Assembly: GCA_963699805.1 (NCBI GenBank)
Contig: CAVOVH010000015.1
Coordinates: forward strand, 62,001 to 126,000
From: JAGTVG01 sp963699805
GTDB lineage: Bacteria > Bacteroidota > Bacteroidia > Cytophagales > Cyclobacteriaceae
Length of the DNA: 64,000 nucleotides
Reading direction: 5' to 3'
Position 1 is the stretch's first letter. Each line of letters starts with the position of its first letter. This document shows positions 7,779-16,161 of the stretch, one piece after another. Both the position numbers and the translations under genes were made by a program. Under the pieces are notes generated by a model. That model searched no databases and had not been told where the DNA came from. It saw only the letters and a program-made list of their open reading frames with translations.

Positions 7779-9761
7779 ATGAAAAAGTCTTTGTTGTTAG
7801 TATTTTTTTTAAGCTGCATTTTTAACGCGCCGGATTCTTTTTCACAAAATTATCTGCTGAATTCTCCAGATGATCAGGTACAATTTGAACTGCAGGTCGC
7901 TGATGAAATCCAATACTCCGTGTTTTACCAGGGGCAGACCATCCTTGACTGGTCAACATTTGAATTGAAATTTGATCAGGCCCCACTGTTTGGAAAAGAT
8001 GTTTCTGTGGTCGAGATCCAGAATTTGCAAATCAATGAAACCTGGAATCCGGTTGCCGGACAGTATGCGGAGGTATTGAACCACTGTAATCAAATGACCT
8101 TCAACATCCAGGAAAACAGGTTTCCTAAAAGAGAAATTGTATTTACAGTCAGGGCCTACAACGATGGCATCGCTTTCAGGTATACCATTCCCGAATCATG
8201 GAAACGGTTTATTCCAAATTATGAACAGCGGAGCTGGATTTTACTTGCCGAAGAACGGACCGAATTTACATTCGACCGGGATCATATTGCCTGGGTGGCG
8301 GATTACGGGTCCTATGCCACGCATCAGGAATCCGAATTTAATCCCGTGGACATCTCGGGGATATCATCCGGAGCGATCATTGGGCTCCCTTTATTGGTGA
8401 AAATTAATGATGAGGTCTATGCCGCCATCACAGAAGCCGATCTGACCGATTGGGCGGGAATGTACCTGAGAAAGCACAATACCGGAGATACAGACAATGA
8501 ATTTTCGCTGATCAGTGATCTCTCTCCACTTAAGGACAATAGTGGCCGTGTAAAAATCATTCCGGGAACCTCTTCACCCTGGAGAGTCTTGATGATTGGT
8601 TCTTCATCCGCTAAACTGATCGAATCCCAGATCATCAATAATCTGAACGATCCCTGTGCCCTGGAAGATCCATCCTGGATCCAACCGGGAATAAGCGCCT
8701 GGGACCACTGGTGGAGCGGGGAAGTTCAAATGGATACCAGAACAATCAAGCAATACATTCAACTTGCCTCGGATATGGGATGGGAGTACATGCTGATCGA
8801 CTGGCACTGGTACGGTCCACCTTTTATCACAGAAGGGGAGTGGAGGGCTGATCCCGAAGCTGACATAACAACCGTCAATCCTGCTGTGGACATGCCGGAG
8901 GTGCTGGATTTTGCTAAAAAAAGGAATGTAAAACTGATCTTATGGCTATTATGGGACCATGTGGATAGGCAGATGGAAGAAGCCTTCCCCTTATATGAAA
9001 AATGGGGCATCGCAGGTGTAAAGATTGATTTTATGGCCAGGGATGACCAGGAAATGGTGCAGTGGTATCATCAAGTGGTAAAAAAGGCTGCAGAACATCA
9101 CCTGGTGGTTGATTTTCATGGAGCTTATAAACCCACAGGATGGAGCCGGACCTATCCCAATTTATTGACCAGGGAAGGGGTACTGGGAAATGAATATTCG
9201 AAATGGTCTTCCAGGATCACTCCGGAACATAATGTTACCTTACCTTTTACACGGATGCTGGCTGGCCCGATGGATTATACACCAGGAGCTTTTCTAAACG
9301 TTACTCCTGAAAATTTCCGGAACGGTTCTCCGGCAGAAGTAATGAATACCAGGGCTCATCAATTGGCCATGTTCACCGTTTATTTCAGCCCTTACACTGT
9401 GGCCTGTGATCACCCGGATCATTACCAAAATCAACCGGGCATTGAGTTTTTAAAGCAGGTTCCCACGACCTGGGATGATACCCGGGTACTGGCGGGAGAA
9501 GTGGGAGAATACATTGTCATGGCCAGGAAAAAACATGAGCGCTGGTATCTGGGAGGTATGAATAATTCGGAAGGGAGGAAATTGATGATTAAACTTGATT
9601 TTTTACCTGCCGGTAATTATACTTTGCATTTTTTCCGGGATGCAGCAGACAGCAATGTTCAGCCCCAAAAAATGGATATTGGGAAAAAAAAGGTTGAGGC
9701 CGGTCAGGAATATTTTATTGAAATGTCTCCTGGTGGTGGATTTGCAGGCTGGATTGAATGA
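7779..9761 (+). CDS. GH97 glycoside hydrolase, retaining type (alpha-galactosidase-like)
   Basis: Periplasmic alpha-glycosidase of family GH97. A signal peptide (MKKSLLLVFF...SFSQ) precedes an N-terminal beta-sandwich (to about residue 280) and a TIM barrel with the family motifs WSGEVQMDTRTIKQYI and WEYMLIDWHWYG. GH97 has inverting members (SusB type, catalytic Glu bases) and retaining members that use an Asp nucleophile. Here GVKIDFM places Asp417 where the retaining enzymes have their nucleophile (Asp415 in the Bacteroides thetaiotaomicron enzyme BT1871), and TREGVLGNEYS supplies Glu candidates for the acid/base. So a retaining alpha-galactosidase or similar is expected. The length of 660 is usual. 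No SusC/SusD pair is beside it. Confidence 0.9.
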   Translation: MKKSLLLVFFLSCIFNAPDSFSQNYLLNSPDDQVQFELQVADEIQYSVFYQGQTILDWSTFELKFDQAPLFGKDVSVVEIQNLQINETWNPVAGQYAEVLNHCNQMTFNIQENRFPKREIVFTVRAYNDGIAFRYTIPESWKRFIPNYEQRSWILLAEERTEFTFDRDHIAWVADYGSYATHQESEFNPVDISGISSGAIIGLPLLVKINDEVYAAITEADLTDWAGMYLRKHNTGDTDNEFSLISDLSPLKDNSGRVKIIPGTSSPWRVLMIGSSSAKLIESQIINNLNDPCALEDPSWIQPGISAWDHWWSGEVQMDTRTIKQYIQLASDMGWEYMLIDWHWYGPPFITEGEWRADPEADITTVNPAVDMPEVLDFAKKRNVKLILWLLWDHVDRQMEEAFPLYEKWGIAGVKIDFMARDDQEMVQWYHQVVKKAAEHHLVVDFHGAYKPTGWSRTYPNLLTREGVLGNEYSKWSSRITPEHNVTLPFTRMLAGPMDYTPGAFLNVTPENFRNGSPAEVMNTRAHQLAMFTVYFSPYTVACDHPDHYQNQPGIEFLKQVPTTWDDTRVLAGEVGEYIVMARKKHERWYLGGMNNSEGRKLMIKLDFLPAGNYTLHFFRDAADSNVQPQKMDIGKKKVEAGQEYFIEMSPGGGFAGWIE

Positions 9762-9869
9762 AATAATTTGAAAATAAGATTGCCTCGGGAACCACAGCTC
9801 AAAATTAACCGGAATAAGATTGCTTTTCCTTTGTGTCTTGGACTCTTGGTGGCATAAAAAGTAAAACAT

Positions 9870-10817
9870 ATGAAATCACATAAAAGACGCGATTTTTTAC
9901 GCAATGCGGTCATATCCGCAGGTATTTTCGGAATCATGCCTGATGAATTGCAAGCCGGGACTTTAAAAGCACCTCCCGATCCCGATCCGGAATTCCAGGA
10001 CGAGGAAATGTATTTATGGGAGGATGATTCTGAAAATAATGGCAGCAATCCAAATTACAGGCCTAAAATCCGCATCTACTATCCAGCCATCCGGAGCAGG
10101 GAAGAAGAAAATAAAAAATTGGCAGCCGTTCTGATCTGTCCGGGAGGAGGGTATTATGTACAGGCACCTCATGAAGGAGAACCTTTTGCCCGTTTGTTTT
10201 CGCTTTATGGAATTGTTGGGATTGTATTGACCTACCGTGTTTTTCCGGACAAGTATCCAGGCGCTTACGCTGATGCCTGTCGTGCCATGCGCCTTCTGAG
10301 AAAAAATGCTGATAAATACCGGATCGATCCGGAACGTATTGGGATCATGGGATTCAGTGCGGGCGGTCATTTGGCCTCTACGGTGGCCACTCAGCCAGAT
10401 CTTTATTACAATCCGGAAGATGATCTCGCAGATCGATTCAGCGCCCGGCCGGACCGCGTTATACTGGGATATCCCGTGATCTCATTCATCGATGATTTTG
10501 CCCATGAAGGATCCAAAAAATCGTTGTTGGGAGAGAATCCGGATCCTGCCTTGGTCAAACAACTTTCCAACAATTACCAGGTCACGGAAAAAACTCCTCC
10601 TGCATTTCTTTTCCATACCGCCACCGATCAGGGAGTTCCTGTATATAACAGCATAAGCTTTGCCGAGGCATGTATTGAGAATAAGGTACCCGTTGCATTG
10701 CATGTGTTCCCGGAGGGCCCGCATGGGGTAGGAATGGCCAAGGATGATCCTGAGTTGAGCATCTGGACAGATAACCTGATTAACTGGCTGCAGGACTGGC
10801 ATTATAAAGGAGGATGA
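9870..10817 (+). CDS. Exported alpha/beta hydrolase, acetyl-esterase-like
   Basis: A 315-residue alpha/beta hydrolase of the BD-FAE/acetyl-xylan-esterase-like group. The leader HKRRDFLRNAVISAG is twin-arginine-like. The oxyanion-hole region is CPGGGYYV, the nucleophile elbow is GFSAGGH (Ser the catalytic residue), and the acid and His lie in the C-terminal part around TATDQGVPV and PEGPHGVGM. Neighbouring glycosidases and a sulfatase suggest that it removes acyl groups from a polysaccharide. Its stop overlaps the upstream part of the sulfatase gene (ATGA), so the two are translationally linked. The 108 bases in front contain a phrase (CTTTGTGTCTTGG, CTTGGTGGC) that looks like a decayed dispersed intergenic repeat. 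Confidence 0.82.
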   Translation: MKSHKRRDFLRNAVISAGIFGIMPDELQAGTLKAPPDPDPEFQDEEMYLWEDDSENNGSNPNYRPKIRIYYPAIRSREEENKKLAAVLICPGGGYYVQAPHEGEPFARLFSLYGIVGIVLTYRVFPDKYPGAYADACRAMRLLRKNADKYRIDPERIGIMGFSAGGHLASTVATQPDLYYNPEDDLADRFSARPDRVILGYPVISFIDDFAHEGSKKSLLGENPDPALVKQLSNNYQVTEKTPPAFLFHTATDQGVPVYNSISFAEACIENKVPVALHVFPEGPHGVGMAKDDPELSIWTDNLINWLQDWHYKGG

Positions 10818-10819
10818 TC

Positions 10820-12247
10820 ATGAAAAATATTTTCCCATATTTAATAATTGCAGGCAATTTTATTTGCGGCTGTTCTCCGGAGCAGCAAACCTCTGAGCGG
10901 CTGGAGCAGAAACCGAATATCATTTATCTGATTGCCGATGATGCGGGTTACGGAGATCTGTCATGCTATGGACAGGAAAAATTCAAAACTCCGAATATTG
11001 ATCATCTGGCATCAGAAGGCATGATGTTTACAGCACATTATTCAGGAAGTACGGTTTGTGCTCCTTCCCGGTCCTCGCTTCTAACCGGATTGCATACGGG
11101 CCATACCTTTATCCGCGGCAACAAGGAAGTGCAGCCGGAAGGACAGTACCCCATTCCTGCCAACATCAAATTGCTTCCTGAATATCTGAAGGAAGCAGGA
11201 TATGTTACAGGTGGCTTTGGTAAATGGGGCCTGGGATCTCCCGGATCGGAAGGTGCTCCTGAAAATCATGGATTCGATGAGTGGTTTGGCTATAATTGTC
11301 AGAGACTGGCACATAATTATTATCCCGAATATCTATGGCATAATGGGGATACCGTTTTTTTGCATGAAAATGATGGCGGAAGGGAAGGAACCTACAGTTT
11401 TGATTTAATCCACCAGAAGGCCCTTGATTTTATAGATCAGCAGGCTGGAAATCCATTTTTTTTGTTTTTACCTTACACCATACCACATGCCGAATTGCTG
11501 GTTCCGGATGATACAATTTTTCAACATTTCCTCGGAAGATTTCCGGAAAAACCCTATCAAGGGATCGATGAAGGACCCCAATTCAGAAAAGGACCCTATG
11601 GCTCTCAGAAAAATCCCCATGCTGCCTTTGCTGCCATGATGGTCCGCCTGGACCTGGCCGTTGGCGATATCCTGAAAAAGATCGATTCATTGGGAATTGG
11701 ACGAAATACCTTTTTTATTTTCACCAGTGATAATGGGCCCCATCTGGAAGGTGGTGCCGATCCTGATTTTTTCAATTCAAATGGACCTTATAGGGGCTAT
11801 AAGCGTGATTTTTATGAAGGCGGAATACGGGTTCCCATGATCGCCCGGTGGCCCGGGCATATTAATTCCGGTACATCGACCAATCTGACCTCTGCTTTCT
11901 GGGATGTACTGCCGACCCTTTGTGAGGTGGGCGGAGTTGATCCACCTGATTCATTGGACGGAATATCTTTCCTCCCCACACTGTTGGGTAAAAATGACCA
12001 GCAGAAGCATGATTATCTGTATTGGGAATTTTACGAACAGGAGGGGAAACAGGCCGTGCAATATGGAAAATGGAAAGGGATCAGACTGGGTGTGAAGGAT
12101 AATCGGGATGCGCCCATCCAATTGTATGATCTTTCCGTGGATGTGGGGGAAGTGAACAATGTGGCTGAGCAGCATCCTGAGGTTATTATTTTAATAGATA
12201 GTCTTATGACGGCTGCGCATGAGCCATCCGGGGTGTTTCAGTGGTGA
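10820..12247 (+). CDS. Arylsulfatase-family lipoprotein (S1 sulfatase)
   Basis: Formylglycine-dependent sulfatase acting on a sulfated glycan. The leader ends in a lipobox-like FICGC. NIIYLIADDAGYGDLSCYG gives the N-terminal calcium ligands (the DD pair), and VCAPSRSSLLTG is the C-x-P-S-R maturation site, with the Cys (about residue 80) converted to formylglycine by a maturase not present in this window. GKWGLG, PYTIPHAE and FTSDNGPH are the other active-site and metal motifs. I prefer the ATG at 10820 because AAAGGAGG ends 6 bases before it; the ATG at 10814 overlapping the esterase stop is too close to that site. Sulfatase plus fucosidase suggests a fucoidan- or mucin-like substrate, as inference. 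Confidence 0.93.
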   Translation: MKNIFPYLIIAGNFICGCSPEQQTSERLEQKPNIIYLIADDAGYGDLSCYGQEKFKTPNIDHLASEGMMFTAHYSGSTVCAPSRSSLLTGLHTGHTFIRGNKEVQPEGQYPIPANIKLLPEYLKEAGYVTGGFGKWGLGSPGSEGAPENHGFDEWFGYNCQRLAHNYYPEYLWHNGDTVFLHENDGGREGTYSFDLIHQKALDFIDQQAGNPFFLFLPYTIPHAELLVPDDTIFQHFLGRFPEKPYQGIDEGPQFRKGPYGSQKNPHAAFAAMMVRLDLAVGDILKKIDSLGIGRNTFFIFTSDNGPHLEGGADPDFFNSNGPYRGYKRDFYEGGIRVPMIARWPGHINSGTSTNLTSAFWDVLPTLCEVGGVDPPDSLDGISFLPTLLGKNDQQKHDYLYWEFYEQEGKQAVQYGKWKGIRLGVKDNRDAPIQLYDLSVDVGEVNNVAEQHPEVIILIDSLMTAAHEPSGVFQW

Positions 12248-12425
12248 TTGTTCACCCTGTTTTTACATTTCTTTTGAATTGAAGAGGCTTATTTTAAAAA
12301 TATGGTGGCAAAAAGAACCAGTTGGTAAAAAGTTAATTAATAACCAGACGCCAAGCTTAATTTTTGAAAAATCTTGAAATTTCCATGATTATTTGCAACT
12401 TTATATTGAACATACCTCGAATATC

Positions 12426-14186
12426 ATGAAATCTCTTTTTATTTTTTTACTGAGCTTTTTATTATTTTTCAGCTGCCAGCAACAGAACGGAATCAAAGAT
12501 TCAAAACACGGGGCAACCTTATCGGATGAGGAACGAATGGCCTGGTGGCGGGATGCAAGGTTTGGCCTCTTCATACACTGGGGATTATATGCCCTACCCG
12601 CCGGAGAATGGAAGGGAGAAAGGATCCCCAGTATCAGTGAATGGATCATGTTAAATGCCAGAATTCCTGTCAAAGAATATGAAAAATTGGCGCAGGAGTT
12701 TAATCCTGTGAAATTTAATGCCGACGAATGGGTGCGTATGGCCAAGGATGCAGGCATGAAATACATTGTGATCACCTCTAAACATCACGACGGTTTTGCC
12801 ATGTTTCATTCTCAGGTAAATCCCTACAACATTGTAGATGCAACGCCTTTTGACCGGGACCCCTTGAAGGAATTGGCAGAGGCCTGTAATAAACAGGGAA
12901 TCAAGCTGGGATTTTATCATTCCCAGGCACAGGACTGGCATCATCCGGGTGGAGCCTATTGGGGAATGCGTAATAACGAACCCCACTGGGATTCAACGAT
13001 CGTGCGGGTTCCTTTCATGACCTATATTGAGCAAAAAGCGTATCCGCAGGTGAAAGAGATCTTAACCAATTATGGAGAGGTGGCCATCATGTGGTGGGAT
13101 ACTCCCGTTGGAATGACCGAGGAAGCCGCACAGAAATTGCATGAATTACTTGGCCTTCAACCCAATATTATTGAAAATAACCGGCTTTATGGTCCCTGGA
13201 ATGGAGATTTTTCAACACCGGAACAACATATTCCTCCTACTGGATTGGATTATGATTGGGAGGTTTGCATGACCATGAATACAAGCTGGGGTTACAAATA
13301 CTATGATGATAACTGGAAATCAACCGAGACGCTGATCCAGTATCTGGCTGATATCGCCAGCAAAGGAGGTAATTTTTTATTGAATGTGGGACCTACTGCG
13401 GAAGGACTGTTCCCTCAACCCAGTGTGGAAAGGTTGAAAGAAATGGGAGAATGGATGAAAAGACATGGGGAGTCCATTTATGGAACCACTGCCAGTCCGT
13501 TCTTCAAATTATTCTGGGGACGATGTACAAAAAAAATATCCGGGAAGGATCAGCTCCTTTATCTGCATGTATTTGATGTTCCCGAGAACGGGAAAATTCT
13601 GGTTCCGGGTCTTAAAAATGAAGTAAAAAGTGTCCAGATCCTGCGCGATGGGATAGAAATTCCGTTCAATGACATGGGGAATGATATCCTGATCGATTTT
13701 TCGGGTCAGAGGGCTGAACCTTACAATACGGTACTCAAGATGGAAATAGTGGGTGAACCCGATGTGATCAGCAATATGCCGGGAGAACAGGAAGGGCTGA
13801 TCGATTTGCCGGCGGCCTATGGTTTCATACACAATAGGGGATACGATGAGCAGGCGATCCTGAGCGACCTCACGGAGGCAGCCTATATTACGCACTGGGT
13901 AGATCCTGGTACCCGGATCGAGTTTATGTTCTCAATAGAAAATGCAGGGGAATATGAGTTGATGATGGATGCTGGCACCTCTGCAAAACAGGTCGGATTC
14001 AAAATTGAAAAAGAAGGAGAAACGGAGGAATATACTTTCCAGGGAACGGGTGGGCAGACGGACTTTGTTGAGAGAGATCTTGGAGAGATTAAAATTGAAA
14101 ATCCGGGAATTCAGGTGATCACGGTCATTCCGGATGTTGATAACTGGAGTGAATTGAATCTGAAAGGAATAAAATTAATGAAATAA
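12426..14186 (+). CDS. GH29 alpha-L-fucosidase lipoprotein
   Basis: Retaining alpha-L-fucosidase. From the ATG at 12426 the leader (MKSLFIFLLSFLLFFSC) is a lipoprotein signal; an upstream TTG-type start at 12393 would spoil it. Family motifs are GLFIHWGLYALPAGEW, the fucose-binding KHHDGFAMF, and IMWWDTP whose Asp (about residue 225) is the nucleophile. The barrel ends near LNVGPTAEG and a beta-sandwich domain follows; after about residue 430 there is an extra beta-rich module. Length (about 586) is slightly longer than simple GH29 enzymes because of this tail. It sits 180 bases after the sulfatase on the same strand, supporting joint attack on a sulfated fucose-containing glycan. Confidence 0.93.
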   Translation: MKSLFIFLLSFLLFFSCQQQNGIKDSKHGATLSDEERMAWWRDARFGLFIHWGLYALPAGEWKGERIPSISEWIMLNARIPVKEYEKLAQEFNPVKFNADEWVRMAKDAGMKYIVITSKHHDGFAMFHSQVNPYNIVDATPFDRDPLKELAEACNKQGIKLGFYHSQAQDWHHPGGAYWGMRNNEPHWDSTIVRVPFMTYIEQKAYPQVKEILTNYGEVAIMWWDTPVGMTEEAAQKLHELLGLQPNIIENNRLYGPWNGDFSTPEQHIPPTGLDYDWEVCMTMNTSWGYKYYDDNWKSTETLIQYLADIASKGGNFLLNVGPTAEGLFPQPSVERLKEMGEWMKRHGESIYGTTASPFFKLFWGRCTKKISGKDQLLYLHVFDVPENGKILVPGLKNEVKSVQILRDGIEIPFNDMGNDILIDFSGQRAEPYNTVLKMEIVGEPDVISNMPGEQEGLIDLPAAYGFIHNRGYDEQAILSDLTEAAYITHWVDPGTRIEFMFSIENAGEYELMMDAGTSAKQVGFKIEKEGETEEYTFQGTGGQTDFVERDLGEIKIENPGIQVITVIPDVDNWSELNLKGIKLMK

Positions 14187-14319
14187 CGGATTAAATAATT
14201 ATCATTTGTTATTTCCTCCCGGGTTTTAAAATGAATGTTTGCATATTTGCACCTTATAATCAGGTATTTTATTATTAACAGATAATTTTGTTGATTGGAC
14301 TACCAATAATTACCGAGTC

Positions 14320-15087
14320 ATGAAGTATATTTTGTTTATATTGATTTTTTTAACTTTTTCCAATGTTCTCCTCGCCCGTCTCAACGATGATAACGATTCA
14401 CTAAATGGAGAAAATAACTGGTTGGCCCAGGTAAATGAATTTAAGGAGGAGGTTGAGAAGATCAAGAAGAATTCCGTGGAGATCTATCAATTACTTGAGA
14501 TCTATCACCTGAGTATCGTTGAAGAAGAATTTGAGAATTTTAATAAATCAGTAGGGGAAGCGGAACAACTTCTTGATGAATTGAATGATTCTGAACGTAC
14601 TGATTTGAAGAATAAATTTTATGAATTGTATGAATCTACGCTTGATTCATACAATCATCTTATGAACTTCTCCGATTTTTATAGGCAGCTCGAGAATAAA
14701 AAGGAGGAGTGGAGCGATAATTATTTCAATTTGTGGGAGCAAACTTACGTTTCAAAAACCAGGATGGACAAAATGTATGTAAAAGAAGAAAAAATGAATG
14801 TTCATTACGGTGGGATGAGCGATTATAAATACGAATCAGTCCGAAAAAGAAATTTATATGAGGCTTGCACCAATATTTTTAATGCCAGACTTCTCGATCT
14901 TAAATCCACTGGGGATTGTGATCATTACGACCGTATTCAAATTTTGAATCATTTATTGCCCGTAATGCAAAAGTGCGAGAAATTAGCCTTTGAAGAAGAT
15001 ACGCGGGATCTGGAGAAAGAACTGAAGAAGGAAGAAGATTCCCAAAAAATGACTGAATTGATTCTTGACTTCGAAATAATGGAATAA
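14320..15087 (+). CDS. Hypothetical exported coiled-coil protein
   Basis: Unrecognised 255-residue protein. A signal peptide (MKYILFILIFLTFSNVLLA) is followed by an almost wholly helical, very charged sequence with heptad-like Glu/Lys/Leu spacing (for instance EEVEKIKKNSVEIYQLLE and LEKELKKEEDSQKM), so it is probably a periplasmic coiled-coil. Two cysteines (around ACTNIF and GDCDHYD, residues about 185 and 200, plus one near the end) could form a disulfide. It ends at a strong terminator shared with the convergent gene and has no clear partner. Function unknown. Confidence 0.65.
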   Translation: MKYILFILIFLTFSNVLLARLNDDNDSLNGENNWLAQVNEFKEEVEKIKKNSVEIYQLLEIYHLSIVEEEFENFNKSVGEAEQLLDELNDSERTDLKNKFYELYESTLDSYNHLMNFSDFYRQLENKKEEWSDNYFNLWEQTYVSKTRMDKMYVKEEKMNVHYGGMSDYKYESVRKRNLYEACTNIFNARLLDLKSTGDCDHYDRIQILNHLLPVMQKCEKLAFEEDTRDLEKELKKEEDSQKMTELILDFEIME

Positions 15088-15129
15088 AAAAGGCTGCCTT
15101 ATCGTTCAATTAAACAGGCAGCCTCTTTT
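15086..15129. terminator. Bidirectional intrinsic terminator
   Basis: GGCTGCCT at 15092-15099 pairs with AGGCAGCC at 15116-15123; an A tract on the left and CTTTTT on the right make it work in both directions. It sits between convergent genes ending at 15087 and 15135. Confidence 0.85.
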
Positions 15130-15134
15130 TAAAT

Positions 15135-16070
15135 CTATAATGCAGGAACAAATTCAGCTTTCTGCAAATAGTCATAACTCATCTGGATACTTTCAAATGG
15201 GGTTCTCCTTGATTGATCCTGTTCAACAAAGAAATATTTCAAACCAGCGGTATCCTTTGCATCAAAGATCCGCTTGAAATCGATGGTACCGCTACCTACT
15301 TCAGCAAAGAATTTTTCTTCACTGTCTTCTATGTCCTTCACGTGCCAGAGAGGGTATCGTCCAGGGTTTTTCTGGAAATATTCAACCGGATCAAAACCAG
15401 CTTTAGTGATCCAGTAGAGATCCAGTTCGAATTTTACCAGATCAGGATCGGTTTCTTCCATGATCATGTCATAGGGGCGGACCCCATCATAAGTGGTGAA
15501 TTCGAAATCGTGATTATGATAAGCGAATTGAATGCCGGCATCCTTACATACCTGTCCGAACTGGTTCCAGGTTTCGATGTGTCGTTTATAATCATCCAGG
15601 CTTTGCCGTTCATTGGGCTGTAAAAATGCCCAGATCAGGTATTTGGCTCCTGCGGCAATGGCATCATCCGCGGTCGTTTTCATTTGTTCCACGATGGCAT
15701 CCTTGCCCCCTTCAGAAGACACTTCCGTGACTGAGTGTACACTGGGCATCCACATACCCAGGTCATTCAGCATGGATTTAAGTTCTGCTGGTGTGGCCCC
15801 AAGAAACTTCCTTTCTTCATAGCCGAAACCCTCTACCCAGGTATAACCGATATCGGATACTTGTTGTAATACCGGTAGAAGACCCTGCTCCTCGATCTCA
15901 TTCCTTAACGTATAAAGCTGGAGCCCTACTTTCTTTTTGGCTACTGGAGTGGATTCCTCCGTGGTTTCTGATTCATCCTGTTGTTTTTTCGGAGAACACC
16001 CGTAAGGTAATAAAAGACTTCCAGCAGCAAATGCACCGGCAGTTTTTAAAAATTTTCTTCTGTTGTCCAT
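15135..16070 (-). CDS. Exported xylose-isomerase-like TIM barrel lipoprotein
   Basis: Second exported member of the sugar isomerase/epimerase TIM-barrel family in this window. The leader starts NRRKFLKTAGAFAAG (twin-arginine consensus S/N-RRKFL) and ends LLPYGC, so it is probably a Tat-exported lipoprotein. A Glu/Thr-rich linker (residues 33-45) separates it from the barrel. Barrel motifs are VGLQLYTLR, FAYHNHDFEF (metal His), FELDLYWITKAG and PLWHVKDI with the downstream EVGSGTIDFKRIF, typical of this group. Substrate unknown. It stands alone, bounded by a terminator at one end and 90 AT-rich bases at the other. Confidence 0.8.
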   Translation of the reverse strand: MDNRRKFLKTAGAFAAGSLLLPYGCSPKKQQDESETTEESTPVAKKKVGLQLYTLRNEIEEQGLLPVLQQVSDIGYTWVEGFGYEERKFLGATPAELKSMLNDLGMWMPSVHSVTEVSSEGGKDAIVEQMKTTADDAIAAGAKYLIWAFLQPNERQSLDDYKRHIETWNQFGQVCKDAGIQFAYHNHDFEFTTYDGVRPYDMIMEETDPDLVKFELDLYWITKAGFDPVEYFQKNPGRYPLWHVKDIEDSEEKFFAEVGSGTIDFKRIFDAKDTAGLKYFFVEQDQSRRTPFESIQMSYDYLQKAEFVPAL

Positions 16071-16161
16071 AAATATATATTTTATTTAAAAAATGGATTT
16101 TACTAATATTTCGAATCCTAAAATTAATTTTAAAAATGGTAAAATGATAGGAAAATGTTCT

